Origin: Vespa crabro
Taxonomy: Eukaryota; Arthropoda; Insecta; Hymenoptera; Vespidae
DNA length: 64,000 bases
Assembly: GCF_910589235.1 (NCBI RefSeq)
Contig: NC_060957.1
Span: 1,122,501-1,186,500, forward strand
Direction: 5' to 3'
The first letter of the stretch is position 1; every line of letters begins with the position of its first letter. The notes beneath the pieces were generated by a model that was not told where the DNA came from, ran no database searches, and was given only the letters and a program-made list of their open reading frames with translations. Positions 49,209 to 60,872 of this stretch are shown in pieces. The translations under genes and the position numbers were made by a program.

Positions 49209-49810
49209 TGTATAGAGTGAATAACACATCGAGCCGACACAAAGGCCGCAACGTAGCGTGCAAAATGCGAGTATTAAGAACGATTCGTCAAACGCTTCCC
49301 TCGTTGCGAAGTCTCTCTGAATTTCTAGCTAGCATTACGTGCATCTTTCATCCGCTTTATTCTTCCGGACGGCGGAAGGAAATAAAGGTGCAACGAACGC
49401 GAACGAAGCCGCATGAGTGGTAGCAAAATTGCCCTTCAGACGATGCTCACTAGACGTCGTCGTCGACGACGACGACGACGACAACGACGACGATGGCGAC
49501 GACGGCAAGGAGAAAGACGTGAGAGGGGTTCGACTCCGCGAAGGACGAAAATGAGAGTGCCTGACGTCTCGAGCATCGACATAATCCAGATGAAACCTGT
49601 AGACAAAGGGAGTTCCAAGTTCTGTTCTCGAATGGATACATACGAAGGACTAGTCTTTTTCTTTTTACTCCTTCCCTTTCACGCGAATAGAGTATACTCT
49701 TTTCGACTATTACTTTAAAATAAATCCATCTAGGATCCTTCTTGCATTTAGTTCGCAAATTTTGCTGAGTGTTTTGGCTAAATAAAAAGTCTACCGTCAT
49801 TCATGATATT
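47061..49810. other. Non-coding: repeats, filler, GAC palindrome
   Basis: Unique CpG-containing patches at 47065-47190 and 47560-47800, CT tract 47468-47500, (GA)n 48213-48258 and 48310-48340, (GA)n 49178-49208. Triplet block 49455-49500 contains a 20-base perfect palindrome. Confidence 0.5.
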
Positions 49811-49813
49811 ACA

Positions 49814-49814
<1 letters not shown>

Positions 49815-49908
<94 letters not shown>
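49815..49908 (+). repeat. (AAT)n trinucleotide repeat
   Basis: About 31 units with one GAA interruption, ending about 30 bases before the candidate branch point of the ratchet site. Confidence 0.95.
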
Positions 49909-49909
<1 letters not shown>

Positions 49910-49938
49910 TGTTTCTATTTTATTTATTATGAAAAATT

Positions 49939-49980
49939 ATTAACGAAATATTATCTTTTCTATGTTACAGGTGAGTAACA
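49939..49980 (+). other. Candidate recursive-splicing ratchet site (zero-length exon)
   Basis: A branch-like TTAAC at 49939-49943 and a pyrimidine-rich stretch (TTATCTTTTCTATGTTACAG) end at 49970. They are followed without any exon by GTGAGT at 49971. Acceptor and near-consensus donor are therefore fused as CAG/GTGAGT, which is the known signature of ratchet points used to remove long insect introns stepwise. It is the only such juxtaposition of good quality I found on the plus strand. It sits between the two candidate first exons, in an 80-90 bp AT-rich neighbourhood after an (AAT)n repeat. A plain cryptic exon boundary remains possible. Confidence 0.33.
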
Positions 49981-50565
49981 TACGTTGTCCGTTGAAGGTT
50001 CCTTGAGATTCTAATCGTCATCTTCGTACGGTAAATATAACAAAAATAAAAAAAAAAGGAGAGGAAAGGTAATCTCGTCGAAACTATTGCCGCAAATCCG
50101 ACTGAAAAATGTATTCGAACGGGCTACCTTGGTCCCATAAAGCCACGGTGTAAAGGGAGTTCATGCCGCAACGGGCGTGTATACGAAATTATCGTGCAAA
50201 CAGAGACGAAGGATACACGTACGAGTCTATAAATGTATCAGTGCATTCTATATGGTATAGAAGTCTTAGTCCATGCACGTATACGTATGTTCGTGAGCTT
50301 GCAAAGCCAAGCCAAGGTACGCGTCGTGAGTGCGTGTGAGAATGCCGAGAATATAGAGAACAGAGCAGAGGCAGCTCGACACATGCATTATTCAGCTCGG
50401 TCAACCCTAACTCACGCAAGACGCATCCTCATCTACCCTCGTATACCTCTAGGATACACTACACTAGCTACTACTCGATACACGTGAGAGGATCAATGTG
50501 TGAGTGTGCTAACGAGGAGGTGTATTCGTGCGAATATCTACGTGTACCTTCCTGAGAGTTTGTGA

Positions 50566-50620
<55 letters not shown>

Positions 50621-51740
50621 TTCTCTTTCTCTCTTTGTAGATGAATACGTATGTATGTGTACATGTATGAAGCTGAGTCTAGGCATCGTTGCACAGCCAA
50701 TTCCCTTTCGCGACATCCCAATAGAGTTTACCGTCCGGTGATTTGTACTCGACAATCAGAAACTGTTTTGTTAAGAAGCCTTGTATTTTCTTCCATCTTT
50801 ATTTCCTTCTCTCTCTCTCTCCCTCTCTCTCTCTCTTTCTCTCTCTCTCTCTTTCTCATTCTATCTTCCCTTTTTTGTTTTCTTTATTTTTTCTTTTCTT
50901 CTCTACTACCAGTTCAATCTTCCTGAATAGAAAATTAGTTAGAAGCTATTCTACGAAGGATATCTAACGATATTAAAGGTATAACGTAATTTCTTCGATC
51001 ACCGTCATAGATGTGGTTGGAAAATTTTCATCTCGCAAGCTCTCGATGCACGCAAGGGCTACAAACCATCGTAGTTAATAGGTTTTACGCGGGACGATAT
51101 GTACACTTAATGAAATATCGAACCGCCAATCGTGTTAAAACGTTGGTCCGCGTAATGCAACTGTAATTAACGTTATAAACTCGCTCTCTTTGAAATGCCC
51201 TCTCAAAATAGCCAGCAGAAAGCTTCGTGGTAGCTTTAGGAGGGTGGAAGGAGGGGGGGGGGTGGGGTGAGCTGGCAGGCTGGCGGAAGGGATTGGCGGG
51301 AGACGACGGGTGGACCAGATGATGATGAGGAGGAGGAGAAGGAGGAGGATGAGGAGGGTGGGACTGAATTCCGTAATAAAAGAAAAGTAAATGAAATGCC
51401 TTTTTCGTAACGTCGTAGGAACGTTCTCGTTCGAGAGGAAAAATCAAGGAAAAGTACGTTTTTCAGGGTAGGTTAAGTTCGAGAAGTCCTTTGCAAGTCT
51501 TGGACCGATTCGAAGGTGGTCAGGCGAAACGAAATGGGTATTTGGTATTCCGACGAAGTAGCCTCAAAACCTCTTTCCACTCTCTTCCGCTCGTCGCGCA
51601 CGCACGCCAACCTATCTTCCGCTAGCTCGAATTTTGTTTTCCTTTTTTCCTTTTTTTTTCTCTTCCTCTTCTTTTTCTTCTTCTTTCTCTTCTACTTTTC
51701 CATGCTCCTCTCGAATGCTTGCGCCCCTTTTCGTTTTTTC
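49981..51740. other. Non-coding: CpG-rich 50.1-50.55 kb, then repeats
   Basis: 50100-50560 is unique, CpG-containing and promoter-like in composition. TATAAA (50228) and TCAGTG (50238) are too close together to form a standard core promoter. (TC)n 50570-50614, CT tracts 50809-50857, G-run 51251-51262, GGA repeats 51327-51356, T/C tract 51640-51700. Confidence 0.45.
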
Positions 51741-51744
51741 CAAG

Positions 51745-51781
51745 GCGGCCAAATATTTGCCACTGCTATTGAAAACGAGAG
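51745..51781 (+). other. Possible 37 bp micro-exon, plus strand
   Basis: The acceptor TTCGTTTTTTCCAAG ends at 51744 and the donor GAG/GTAAGG has GT at 51782. They enclose 37 bp, open in the frame that reads GGQIFATAIENER. A long pyrimidine stretch precedes the acceptor. If real it would be an internal exon of the same plus-strand unit as the candidate exons at 41.8 and 63.3 kb. Confidence 0.12.
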
Positions 51782-52386
51782 GTAAGGTACTTAACTAGAG
51801 ATCATTATATTTTAATCGGTAAGCATAACAGGGTAAGATGGGACTGTAGAACGGAGGGAGGGGAAGGGAGCTCTGCATCTTTGACATTCATTCGTAATTA
51901 ATTATTAACATAATTCGTTTAGATTAAATTCATGATCATTTCTTCAAAACAAACCAATTCAAACGTATTAAAGTAATTCAAAATCGTTTCAATCGTTAAA
52001 GCGCGATATTTCGTCAATTTTTTTTTTTTTTGTTATTTTCACGAACGTCCGCCATTTTTTAAACCAATCGTTCAGATCGAAATAAAATCGCTCGCGCGTG
52101 TAAATTCTCGTTGTTTGATTTTTGGTATAATTTTTAATCCCATACGACCGATCGTTTAAACGCTAGAATAGACACAGAAAAATCCACGCAGGCACACACA
52201 TATGCACGTGCGTTCACGCGCGTGCGCGGCACATGTGGCTTCTGATATGAAACGTAAAGATTTGAAAAAAGACAAAAAAAAAAAAAAGAAAGGAAAAAAA
52301 GAAAAAACAAAAAAGAAAAGGAAGAACGCAAATTTCTCTAGTCGTTCTTAATTTTTTTTAATTAGCGTCTCCTCAGTTATTTTCAG

Positions 52387-52481
52387 TGGCATGTCTTCTC
52401 AGTGAGTTAACAAATAGGATGGGTCCTTCTGACGAAGAAAAAAGTACGCTTGGTACGGTGCTGCGCTTGATTCGAGTCGCG
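52387..52481 (+). other. Possible 95 bp exon, plus strand, weak donor
   Basis: The acceptor CAGTTATTTTCAG ends at 52386. An open, non-repeat frame follows (ACLLSELTNRMGPSDEEKST and onward) to a weak GCG/GTAAAC donor at 52482. An AG 13 bases upstream of the acceptor weakens it. Past the donor the frame stays open into a (TC)n tract. Confidence 0.1.
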
Positions 52482-52612
52482 GTAAACATTCGAGTTGGAC
52501 AAAGTTTCGACGCAAGTCTTCTTCTCTCTCTCTCTCTCTCAATCTTTTTCCGTCTATTTCTACTTTCTTAAGTAGGGAGAATCGTGCTTGTTTCTGTCTT
52601 TTCCATCCTTCT

Positions 52613-52647
<35 letters not shown>

Positions 52648-52942
52648 GATCTTCCTTTCGTTGCACAAGTTCGCGAAAGGCATTCGATTTGGTCGCAGGT
52701 GGATAGAAGCGGATGGCGAATCCGCATCAAACGAATCGATTGCAGAAAACTTGTCGAGAGCCTCGACAAAATCCTCCCTCTCCCAACTTCCTCCTTATTT
52801 CGTTCTTTCCCCCCCCCCCCCAACCCAGCCTTCACTCCTTCCTCTTTCTTTCTGTCATTTCGATTCCTTCTCTTCTTCTTCTTCTTTCTAAGTTTTTCAT
52901 CTTCTTCTTCTTTCTCTTCTGCTTTCTCTGATTTCAGTTTTC

Positions 52943-52983
<41 letters not shown>

Positions 52984-53053
52984 TTTTTCTCTCTTACTTC
53001 TCTGGCTCGATCATTTCGCTTTTATTTCAGAACGTTATACTCGCCATTCTTAC

Positions 53054-53104
53054 CTTCAGAGGATGCAATATAGGACATGATACAAGACAGAAGGACGATC
53101 GAAA
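53054..53104 (-). other. Exon-shaped 51 bp segment, minus strand
   Basis: The minus strand shows a very long pyrimidine tract ending in CCCTTTCTCTCAG, then 51 bp, then an AAG/GTAAGA donor. The length is a multiple of three and two frames are open. The pyrimidine tract is simply the complement of a (GA)n repeat, so the acceptor may be accidental. A plus-strand acceptor (TTTTATTTCAG, ending 53031) sits just to the left, so the two strands compete. Confidence 0.12.
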
Positions 53105-53119
53105 CTGAGAGAAAGGGAG

Positions 53120-53165
<46 letters not shown>

Positions 53166-53512
53166 CAAAAGGCCCAAGAAGGGCTGGCTCGACTATCTCC
53201 TCCTACAAGTTCAATCTCCTTCTACTTCGACGTTGGATATCCGGATTCTGTGAGGAGACTATACCTAGAGAGATGAAGGAAGATAGATATATTTAGATTG
53301 CTTGTGGGAAGGAGATGTTCTTATTGTCGTGTCTCTGAATCGGCGCAAAGTGCATCGACGCTCGAATCCACTAACGAATTCTACGATTTCCATTCTACGA
53401 TCGAGTCTTCACTTAAGAGCGAGCTTATGGAATTCAGAAAATGTGAGGGAATTTGTTTAACCCGTCGAAAGGGCAACGCGTAATTGTGGTTGGGCGAGAG
53501 AATGAAATGGAA

Positions 53513-53553
<41 letters not shown>

Positions 53554-54480
53554 AGAGAGAGAAAGAGAGAGAAAGGGAGAAAGATGTTCACCCAACGTGA
53601 ATACTTTTTATTTCGCCGCCACCGGCTGGCCGGATCGTGTTTCATCGTTTTCTCCTCTTGCAAATCCGATATCCAAAGCTATATTGGTGTGCAAATTGCA
53701 ATTGATCGTCGAGCCTCCTCCTATACCACCCCCTCCGCCCCTCCCCTCCTTCTCTTCCTCTTCATCCTTTTCCTCCTCTTCCTCCTCCTCCTCCTCCTCC
53801 TCCTCCTGCTCCTCCTCCTCCTCCTGCTCCTCTTACTCTTCCTCCACCTACACGTAAACCTCCACCTCCAACTATGCCGCAGTATTTTTCCGCAAACAAT
53901 ATTTCCATGAAAATTGTCCATATTCATTCGGATTGCGTTTCCTTCTAATAGCATTACTATGTTATCCCCTATGTTATTCCATAAATTTAACGTCGCATGA
54001 ATTCCATTCGGCCAAAGAAAATTGCAATTTACTACCAATTTGTAGAGGTAACAAACTAGACTAGGACTTTCTTATTACTTTTGTTCTTCTTTAATCTTCT
54101 ATCAACGTCCTTCTAACATTTTGTCCTTTTTTTTCTCCCCATGTTTTTTTTTTTTTTCTTCGTCTTTTCCTTTATTTTTCTTTCTTTCTTTCGAAATTTA
54201 TCCGCCTATTTTATGCTAAACAATTAAGAAACCTTTGCGTTTCGTATTTTTTCTTTTTTTTTTTTCCTTTTTTCTTCTCTCTTGTTCGTTTGTTTTTTTT
54301 TCTTTTTTTTTTTTTCTTTTTTCTTTTTTCTTTTCTCTCCTTTTTTCTTTTTTTTTTTTTTTTCGAAAACGGACTAACCAACCATAATAATTTGAAATCC
54401 ACAGTGGATCGTAATATTCCCTGCGCCGGAAATTCGATGGATTTTACGTTTAAAAAACGAAAGGGAGTAGCTTGAAAAAT
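53105..54480. other. Non-coding: GA and CCT repeats, T/C tracts
   Basis: (GA)n 53120-53160 and 53519-53550, CCT repeat 53769-53850, T/C-rich tracts 54125-54190 and 54248-54363. Unique sequence at 53200-53450 and 53860-54060 has no gene signals. Confidence 0.5.
53769..53835 (+). repeat. (CCT)n trinucleotide repeat
   Basis: CCT units with occasional TCT and GCT changes. Confidence 0.9.
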
Positions 54481-54647
54481 GTACGTTGGTATCCATTTTT
54501 TACGAGGCCAACGGCAAACCGTTCAGCGTTCGTTGTGTTTGCGCATTCAAAAAAATAACGCGAGATCGAATGGGAAGGGAGAGGGATTCGAATAAATTTT
54601 ATTCGCTTGGGGGGATCCGATCTCGACGATCTAATCGAGCGATAACC

Positions 54648-54764
54648 ATGAAAGTTGTTGTTTCTTTCGCACCTTTATTGTGTATCATGGCGGGGATAAA
54701 GGAATGTCGCGAAAGAAATGTAATAATACAGGAAAAGGGACGAGCGTTTTCTTATCGTTACTGA
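54648..54764 (+). CDS. 38-residue ORF with secretory-peptide-like N-terminus
   Basis: The ATG at 54648 follows ACC (A at -3). The predicted 38-residue product begins MKVVVSFAPLLCIMAG, a charged start plus a hydrophobic core of the length expected for a signal peptide, and continues with a charged tail ending in Tyr. An upstream open frame in the same phase reaches back to about 54486, so the ATG is not uniquely defined. There is no pro-peptide cleavage motif and only two Cys. No family is recognised. Frames of this length are common by chance. The N-terminal composition is the only positive sign. Confidence 0.1.
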   Translation: MKVVVSFAPLLCIMAGIKECRERNVIIQEKGRAFSYRY

Positions 54765-54916
54765 AAGAAAGCTCAAAAAAAAGTTACTCAAGCACATGGA
54801 TCTGATATCTGTATCTCGTGTTTCATTGGCTAGTGATATATAACAAGTGTTCCAAATATAACGATAATATTTAATGATATAATCGCTCGTTAAATGACAA
54901 ATGAATACGTATATAA

Positions 54917-55002
<86 letters not shown>

Positions 55003-55017
55003 ATGTGTGTGTGTGTA
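54917..55017 (+). repeat. (TA)n-(GT)35 compound repeat
   Basis: A short TA tract leads into 70 bp of pure GT (54932-55001), then GGAT and more GT. Alternating purine-pyrimidine DNA of this length can adopt Z-form. Confidence 0.95.
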
Positions 55018-55019
55018 TC

Positions 55020-55158
55020 ATCAAACATATAAATGTTTAAAGAATTTTGAATGTTTAAGAAATAATCTCATTCGAACGAATAGATATCAATTGATCTTCT
55101 TAAAAAATATATTAAAGATATAAGTTTAGGATTAATTATGTTGCTTTAACATCTAGTA

Positions 55159-55195
<37 letters not shown>

Positions 55196-55260
55196 TTATT
55201 TTTTTTATTTTTTATTTTTATTAAGCTTGGAAAAATATTTATGCCAAAGAGAAAAAAAGA

Positions 55261-55304
<44 letters not shown>

Positions 55305-55661
55305 TTCAGATGTTCTCGATTAAAATTTTGGATGGAAGGTATAGATCGTCTTTTTCCAAAGAAAGGGAAAATCGAAGAAAAATATTTCGCGTATCTTTCG
55401 AACGCGATATTCGGTCCATAGTAGTCGCATAAGCGTGCGGTTTCGAAGCGAAACCATTCGCCACGTCATCGATAACATCCTAACATCCCCCGAATCGAGA
55501 AAGGTGAATACGTCGGAGGTACGAAATACTGCTCGGAAAACGAAACACACTGACGTAGGCAAACTCTCACACGCATGCGCATGTTCCGAACGTTTTTCAG
55601 GCCAGAGCCATCCATCTTATACACGCGACTCCGAAGAGGTTTTATTCCGTTCCACCTTCTT

Positions 55662-55696
<35 letters not shown>

Positions 55697-55781
55697 ATCC
55701 TTTCTCACCGTCTTTCGCTATACTCCTCCCACGAGTAATCTTCCTTCCGCGATAGCACTCACCTTGCAACTGATTGTGAGT

Positions 55782-55837
<56 letters not shown>

Positions 55838-56858
55838 CGTGTCTCGTTCCATTTGCTATTTCTTCCTGCCTTTCCTTCGAGATCATCCAAGACACTTTAA
55901 ATCTTCGACACCTTCCACGCGGGTTTACCCCGATGTCTACTTATTGCTTTCCTGAAAATCTTCATGGTTGTACTACGTAAGATAGATTTTTATCGTTATC
56001 AAACAAATTACACTGTTTGTGCAACAACAACAACAACAACAACAACTTTTCCTTTTTTTCTTTTCCCTTTTCTTTTTTTCTTTTTTTCTTTTCTTTTTTT
56101 TTTTTTTATCATCAGGAAAGTTATCAGAAGGTGATTGTATACATATAAAAAGGGTAGGATAACGAACAAGGGTCCTGAAACGGGAACATGGTACAATTAA
56201 ACGGACGTTGCTTCGTTCGCTTGTGGATTATAGCTTGGAGCTTTTATTAACGAAAAGAGAGAAAAGAAAGAAACAAAAAAAAAAAAAAGAAAAAAAAAAG
56301 AAAAGAAAAAAAAAGGAAAAAGAAGAAGGGAAAAAAGAATAACTAACAACAAAGACAAGAAGAGAGTCGACGTTCGATTAATAAATTCCAAGCTCTCCCG
56401 GATAGCGGCTAGCTCTTGAAAACGACTCGTTATAAAAATATAAGTCGCATTCATTGTGTGTGCGACCATCTCTCTCTCTCTCCCCCCCCTCCCTCCTAGC
56501 CCCACGAATCCTTCTCCCTATCCCTCCCCCCTCTATCCCTTCCTCATCTCTCTCATCTCTCTCTCTCTCTCACTTGCATTTACATATTTGTAGATAAGCT
56601 TTATTTAAATTCGAGAGCGATTCGAAAGGACGATAGGATAATAGTATCCACTGATGCATATGTAAATTGAAATCAAACTACTTCTCTTGGACTGCTTTCA
56701 AAGAACTCTCGAGTCTCGGTCGCTTGGCTAACAGTGCCGATTGTAGAAAGAACGATGACGTTCTAAAAGATTTTCTTTAGGACCGTGACGCTTTGCGATC
56801 CTTTAAGTGCATCCGAAAGAAACAATACGATACGGATAATGGGAGAAACATTGAATTC

Positions 56859-56896
<38 letters not shown>

Positions 56897-57154
56897 AAAA
56901 CGGTAATTAAGACGGACCACTTGAAATATAATCTTATCGTTCTTACGATTCGAAATTACGATAAGGAATCGAAATTGAAAGTTGGAGGGATCGTAAAATC
57001 GGTCATCCTTCTTTTTCTTTTTCTTTTTTTCTTTTTCTTCTTCCCCCACCGAACGACCAAATTTACGATTAGTTTTTTAATTCAAAATTCATTCCATTTC
57101 CTTCTTCGTTATTTCCAGTACGTGTTCATTTTGTTTGTCTCGTATATCATCCTT

Positions 57155-57189
<35 letters not shown>

Positions 57190-57600
57190 CTATGGAAGAA
57201 CTCGCATTATAGTTACTAGCTATACGTAGAATTCTTCTCGTCAAACGTATTTTTCGACCTTTGACTCTCTTCGATGCTATCTAGGATAGATAGAGGAAAG
57301 GGAAAAAAAAGAAAAAAAAAAAAAAAAAGAAAGAAAAAAAAGGAGGAAGGAAAGAAAGAAAGAAAGAAAAAGAAAAAGAAAAATGAAAAAGAAGAAGAAG
57401 AAAAAGAAGAAGGAGAAGAAAATACTACATGTAGAAGTTGAATCATCGAATTCACCGATCTTCTTCCTTCGTCTTCGAAGAAACGAAAAACTAGATATAT
57501 CCCCTCTCCTATCCTATCTGTACTACCCCCTCCATATACTATTCTTCTCTCGGCTGCATTTGTCCCTTATTAGATATTCCATTTTATTGAACCTACTCCT
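55020..57600. other. Non-coding: repeats and a CpG-rich patch
   Basis: (TTA)n 55160-55193, (GA)n 55270-55301, CpG-rich unique patch 55370-55620 with AAG/GTGAAT donor-like sequence at 55506 and GCATGCGCATG (NRF1-like) near 55573, CT 55668-55692, (GA)n 55785-55835, CAA repeat 56021-56045, A-rich 56270-56340, (GA)n 56860-56892, CT 57159-57184, A/G-rich 57300-57420. Confidence 0.5.
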
Positions 57601-57607
57601 CGCTGTC

Positions 57608-57742
57608 TTTCTTCCTTCCTTCCTTCCTTCCTTCCTTCCTTTCTGCCTGCCTGCCTCTCTCCCTCCCTCCCGTCCTGCTTGTCAGCCTGCCTGCTTGCTT
57701 GCCTGCCTGCCTGCTTGCCTACCTACCTACCTCTCTGCCTGT
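57608..57742 (+). repeat. Compound tetranucleotide block (TTCC, CTGC, CCTT, TACC)
   Basis: Units change step by step from TTCC to CTGC, TGCT/TGCC and TACC across 135 bp. Confidence 0.9.
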
Positions 57743-57779
57743 TTGGCGTCTTTTTCTCACATCCCTTTGCCTTGACTAT

Positions 57780-58071
57780 ATCATACTAGAATACGATACC
57801 CCCACCACTTACCATTTCCTATTCCGTTTTCTTCCACCCACTTATACACATGCGCATTTTAGAATATACATATATATACTATTCTACTATCACTAACACG
57901 GTCTACTTTTTGCCAAACGCGCTTCTCGTCCACGACATCGTTTTACTCCGCGTCTCGAATTTCAAACGTTATTATTCACCCTTCCGCGAAACCCTTCACG
58001 GATCTTAGATCTTCCTTGTCGAGCCGTTTCCGGTTTGTTGCACGCCTGGAAGCTATTCTTCCTTCCACCTT

Positions 58072-58109
<38 letters not shown>

Positions 58110-58358
58110 TTCTCTCTTTCTCTTTCATTTCTTGATACTCTTGGTTGCTTCGAACTACACGTCGATCTCCTTTTATTTTTCTTCTTCTTTTTCTTCTTTT
58201 TCTTTTTTTTCTTCTCCTTCCCCTTATATGACTGGATGAGCATTTTCAGAAAGAAATTTGTAACTTTAATCGGGATCAAAAGAGTATTTCGAAGGGTGAG
58301 CGAAAGTTTTGATCTAATATAATCTTATTTATGACATTATAGTTTCAATTCATGTCAC

Positions 58359-58396
<38 letters not shown>

Positions 58397-58576
58397 CATT
58401 TGAAATATCATAAAACATAACGTTTTCTCTTATTAATCATCTTATTAGTCATATTAGTCATATTATGATAGAAAAATAAATAACGAGAAATGTTATGTTA
58501 CATTTTTAATAGAATTATATTTAAGAAGAGCTTTATTTGAAATTTTTTACCTTACATAATTCACATACATTATTTC

Positions 58577-58630
<54 letters not shown>

Positions 58631-58896
58631 TAGTCGTGAAATTTAATTAGCATCCATATTAAGTTCTTACGTATACTATTTACTATTGTCATTGATAAAA
58701 TTTTAAAAAGTCTTTTATTATTAAGAAATATTTTCTAATCAAATTTTCTATAACTACATATCGTTGTTCAATATCTTCTAAATGTAAATCACTTCAATAT
58801 CCTGCTAATATATTTTCATACATATATACTTCATCTTTTCTCAAAAAGAATTTATTTGTTGATCGAGAATCTTATTAGACCAATGTCGAAACTATC

Positions 58897-58927
<31 letters not shown>

Positions 58928-59100
58928 ATTCGCATTTAAACTCAAATAAATTTTACGTCTCGCACTCAGAAATATTTACATCACACTTTTATAACATTAA
59001 TATTACTCTGCAAAGTAGGAGGCCTCACGTTCATAAAAATTCTTTTTCCCCGAATCGTAAAATTATGCAAAGGACGTGCTTATCGAGCCAAATTTTGAAA
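57780..59100. other. Non-coding: AT-rich with TA tracts
   Basis: CT tract 58075-58104, (TA)n 58362-58393 and 58580-58627, short CT tract 58895-58926. No gene signal. Confidence 0.5.
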
Positions 59101-59136
59101 GAAGGCGAGAGACAGAGAGACAGACAGAAAGAGAGA

Positions 59137-59176
<40 letters not shown>

Positions 59177-59452
59177 AATGGCAATTCGCTAGAAAAAAAA
59201 GAAAAAGATAAACGTTCCCGAAAGTAATCGCTAACGCTAGTGGGGTAGGTACGATGATGAGGATGAGAAGGTGGTAAGAAAGAGGGTGGAACGTGAAGGT
59301 TACTACACTGTGGCACGTGTAACGAGTCGATCTCTCCATTTTCATCGAGGAGGGAAAGTAATTCGCGTTCGTAAAATAACGAGGACGAAGGAACGTGCAG
59401 CCGGTGAAAAGTGGGTAATCTTCGTCCCGCCATTCCATCAAGTCGCCTTTTT

Positions 59453-59497
<45 letters not shown>

Positions 59498-59982
59498 CTC
59501 TTTCATTCTTTCTACCTAGTCTGAGAATGCTCACACGAGTTCACATTTATAAGAATATACACATATACAAAGACACACACACACACACATATACACATAT
59601 ATACATATATATCTGTATGGATGTGCAAGCACACGAATATAAAAACATATAAACGAATATGCCAGTATATAGGCACATACATAAAGAGATATTTGAGAAG
59701 GTATATAACGTAAAAGGAAGGGACGAACTGTCCGTAATATCTGCTCGGCTTGGTCCGAACGCACCCTTTCGTTCTTCGTCCTTCCTCTGATCCGAGCAAT
59801 CATCATCTCGGCGCCAGCCTCCTCGAACGACCTATTTTCTATGTTTTTCCTCTTCCCCAATCGCGCTCCGACATCTTTGCTCGCGCGTTTACAACCTACT
59901 TGGACGCAACACTTCTCTCACTCTCTCTCTCTATTTTTCTCTTTCTTTTTCTATCGCGAGAATCCTTGCTTTCAGCGGTCCT

Positions 59983-60029
<47 letters not shown>

Positions 60030-60153
60030 GCGAACGATTATGTCAGTCGGAGTTAAGTCCACGTTTGTTTATCTGATCTCACGTTATAATGACGTACAAA
60101 CGAAACCAGCTACCGTGCACTGCCTTTGGCGATATTTCTCGTACGCTTGTAAA

Positions 60154-60210
<57 letters not shown>

Positions 60211-60834
60211 GAGAAAGAGTTAGATAAATGTAAAGTGTGTTAGTGAATAAGGAGTAAGGGTGAGAAAAGGAGATGTGACCAACACATGCTGTTCGCTCGC
60301 CCAAGGCGAGGATGCTTTAGTTAGATGAATGGACCGACTGAATCACGCCAACCAATTAAGGATTACGCTCGTCGCTCTTCGTACAGCCAGTCTTCGAAGT
60401 TCGTGCGACGTTTGAACGGTTAACGGCGATGCTATGAATCGATGAACTAAAACTTTACTCGCGGCTCCTTACCTATCTGGAATCTAAGGGCTTTATTGAA
60501 ATTTCGTCCTTTCGTTAATTTCTAAAATAAAAATGATCACTTTCGTTCGTACTTAGTTAAACATTTCTCTCTTTTATTCCCTTTATTCTTATCATCTTAT
60601 TTTTTCTATATTTGTTTTCTCTCTCTCTCTCTTTTCTTTTTTTTTTTTTTCTTTCTTTCTTTTTTAATTATCATTATTATCATTAACCAATTTACTCGCG
60701 CGATCATATACGTTTACATTCCTTTACGATTTAATTCTCGGATCGTAAAATGGTTGCATAATATCATTCGTGCTGTGCAGAGTCGAATCGAATATCCGCA
60801 TTCGTATATACCATGAGACTCAACGTATTCAAAA

Positions 60835-60872
<38 letters not shown>

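Noticed and set aside
49527..49537. GGTTCGACTCC, a perfect tRNA B-box
   Set aside because: No matching A-box at the right distance, the T-stem does not pair and no acceptor stem is present.
50228..50243. TATAAA followed by TCAGTG as a core promoter
   Set aside because: The spacing is about ten bases, whereas a TATA box and initiator need about thirty.
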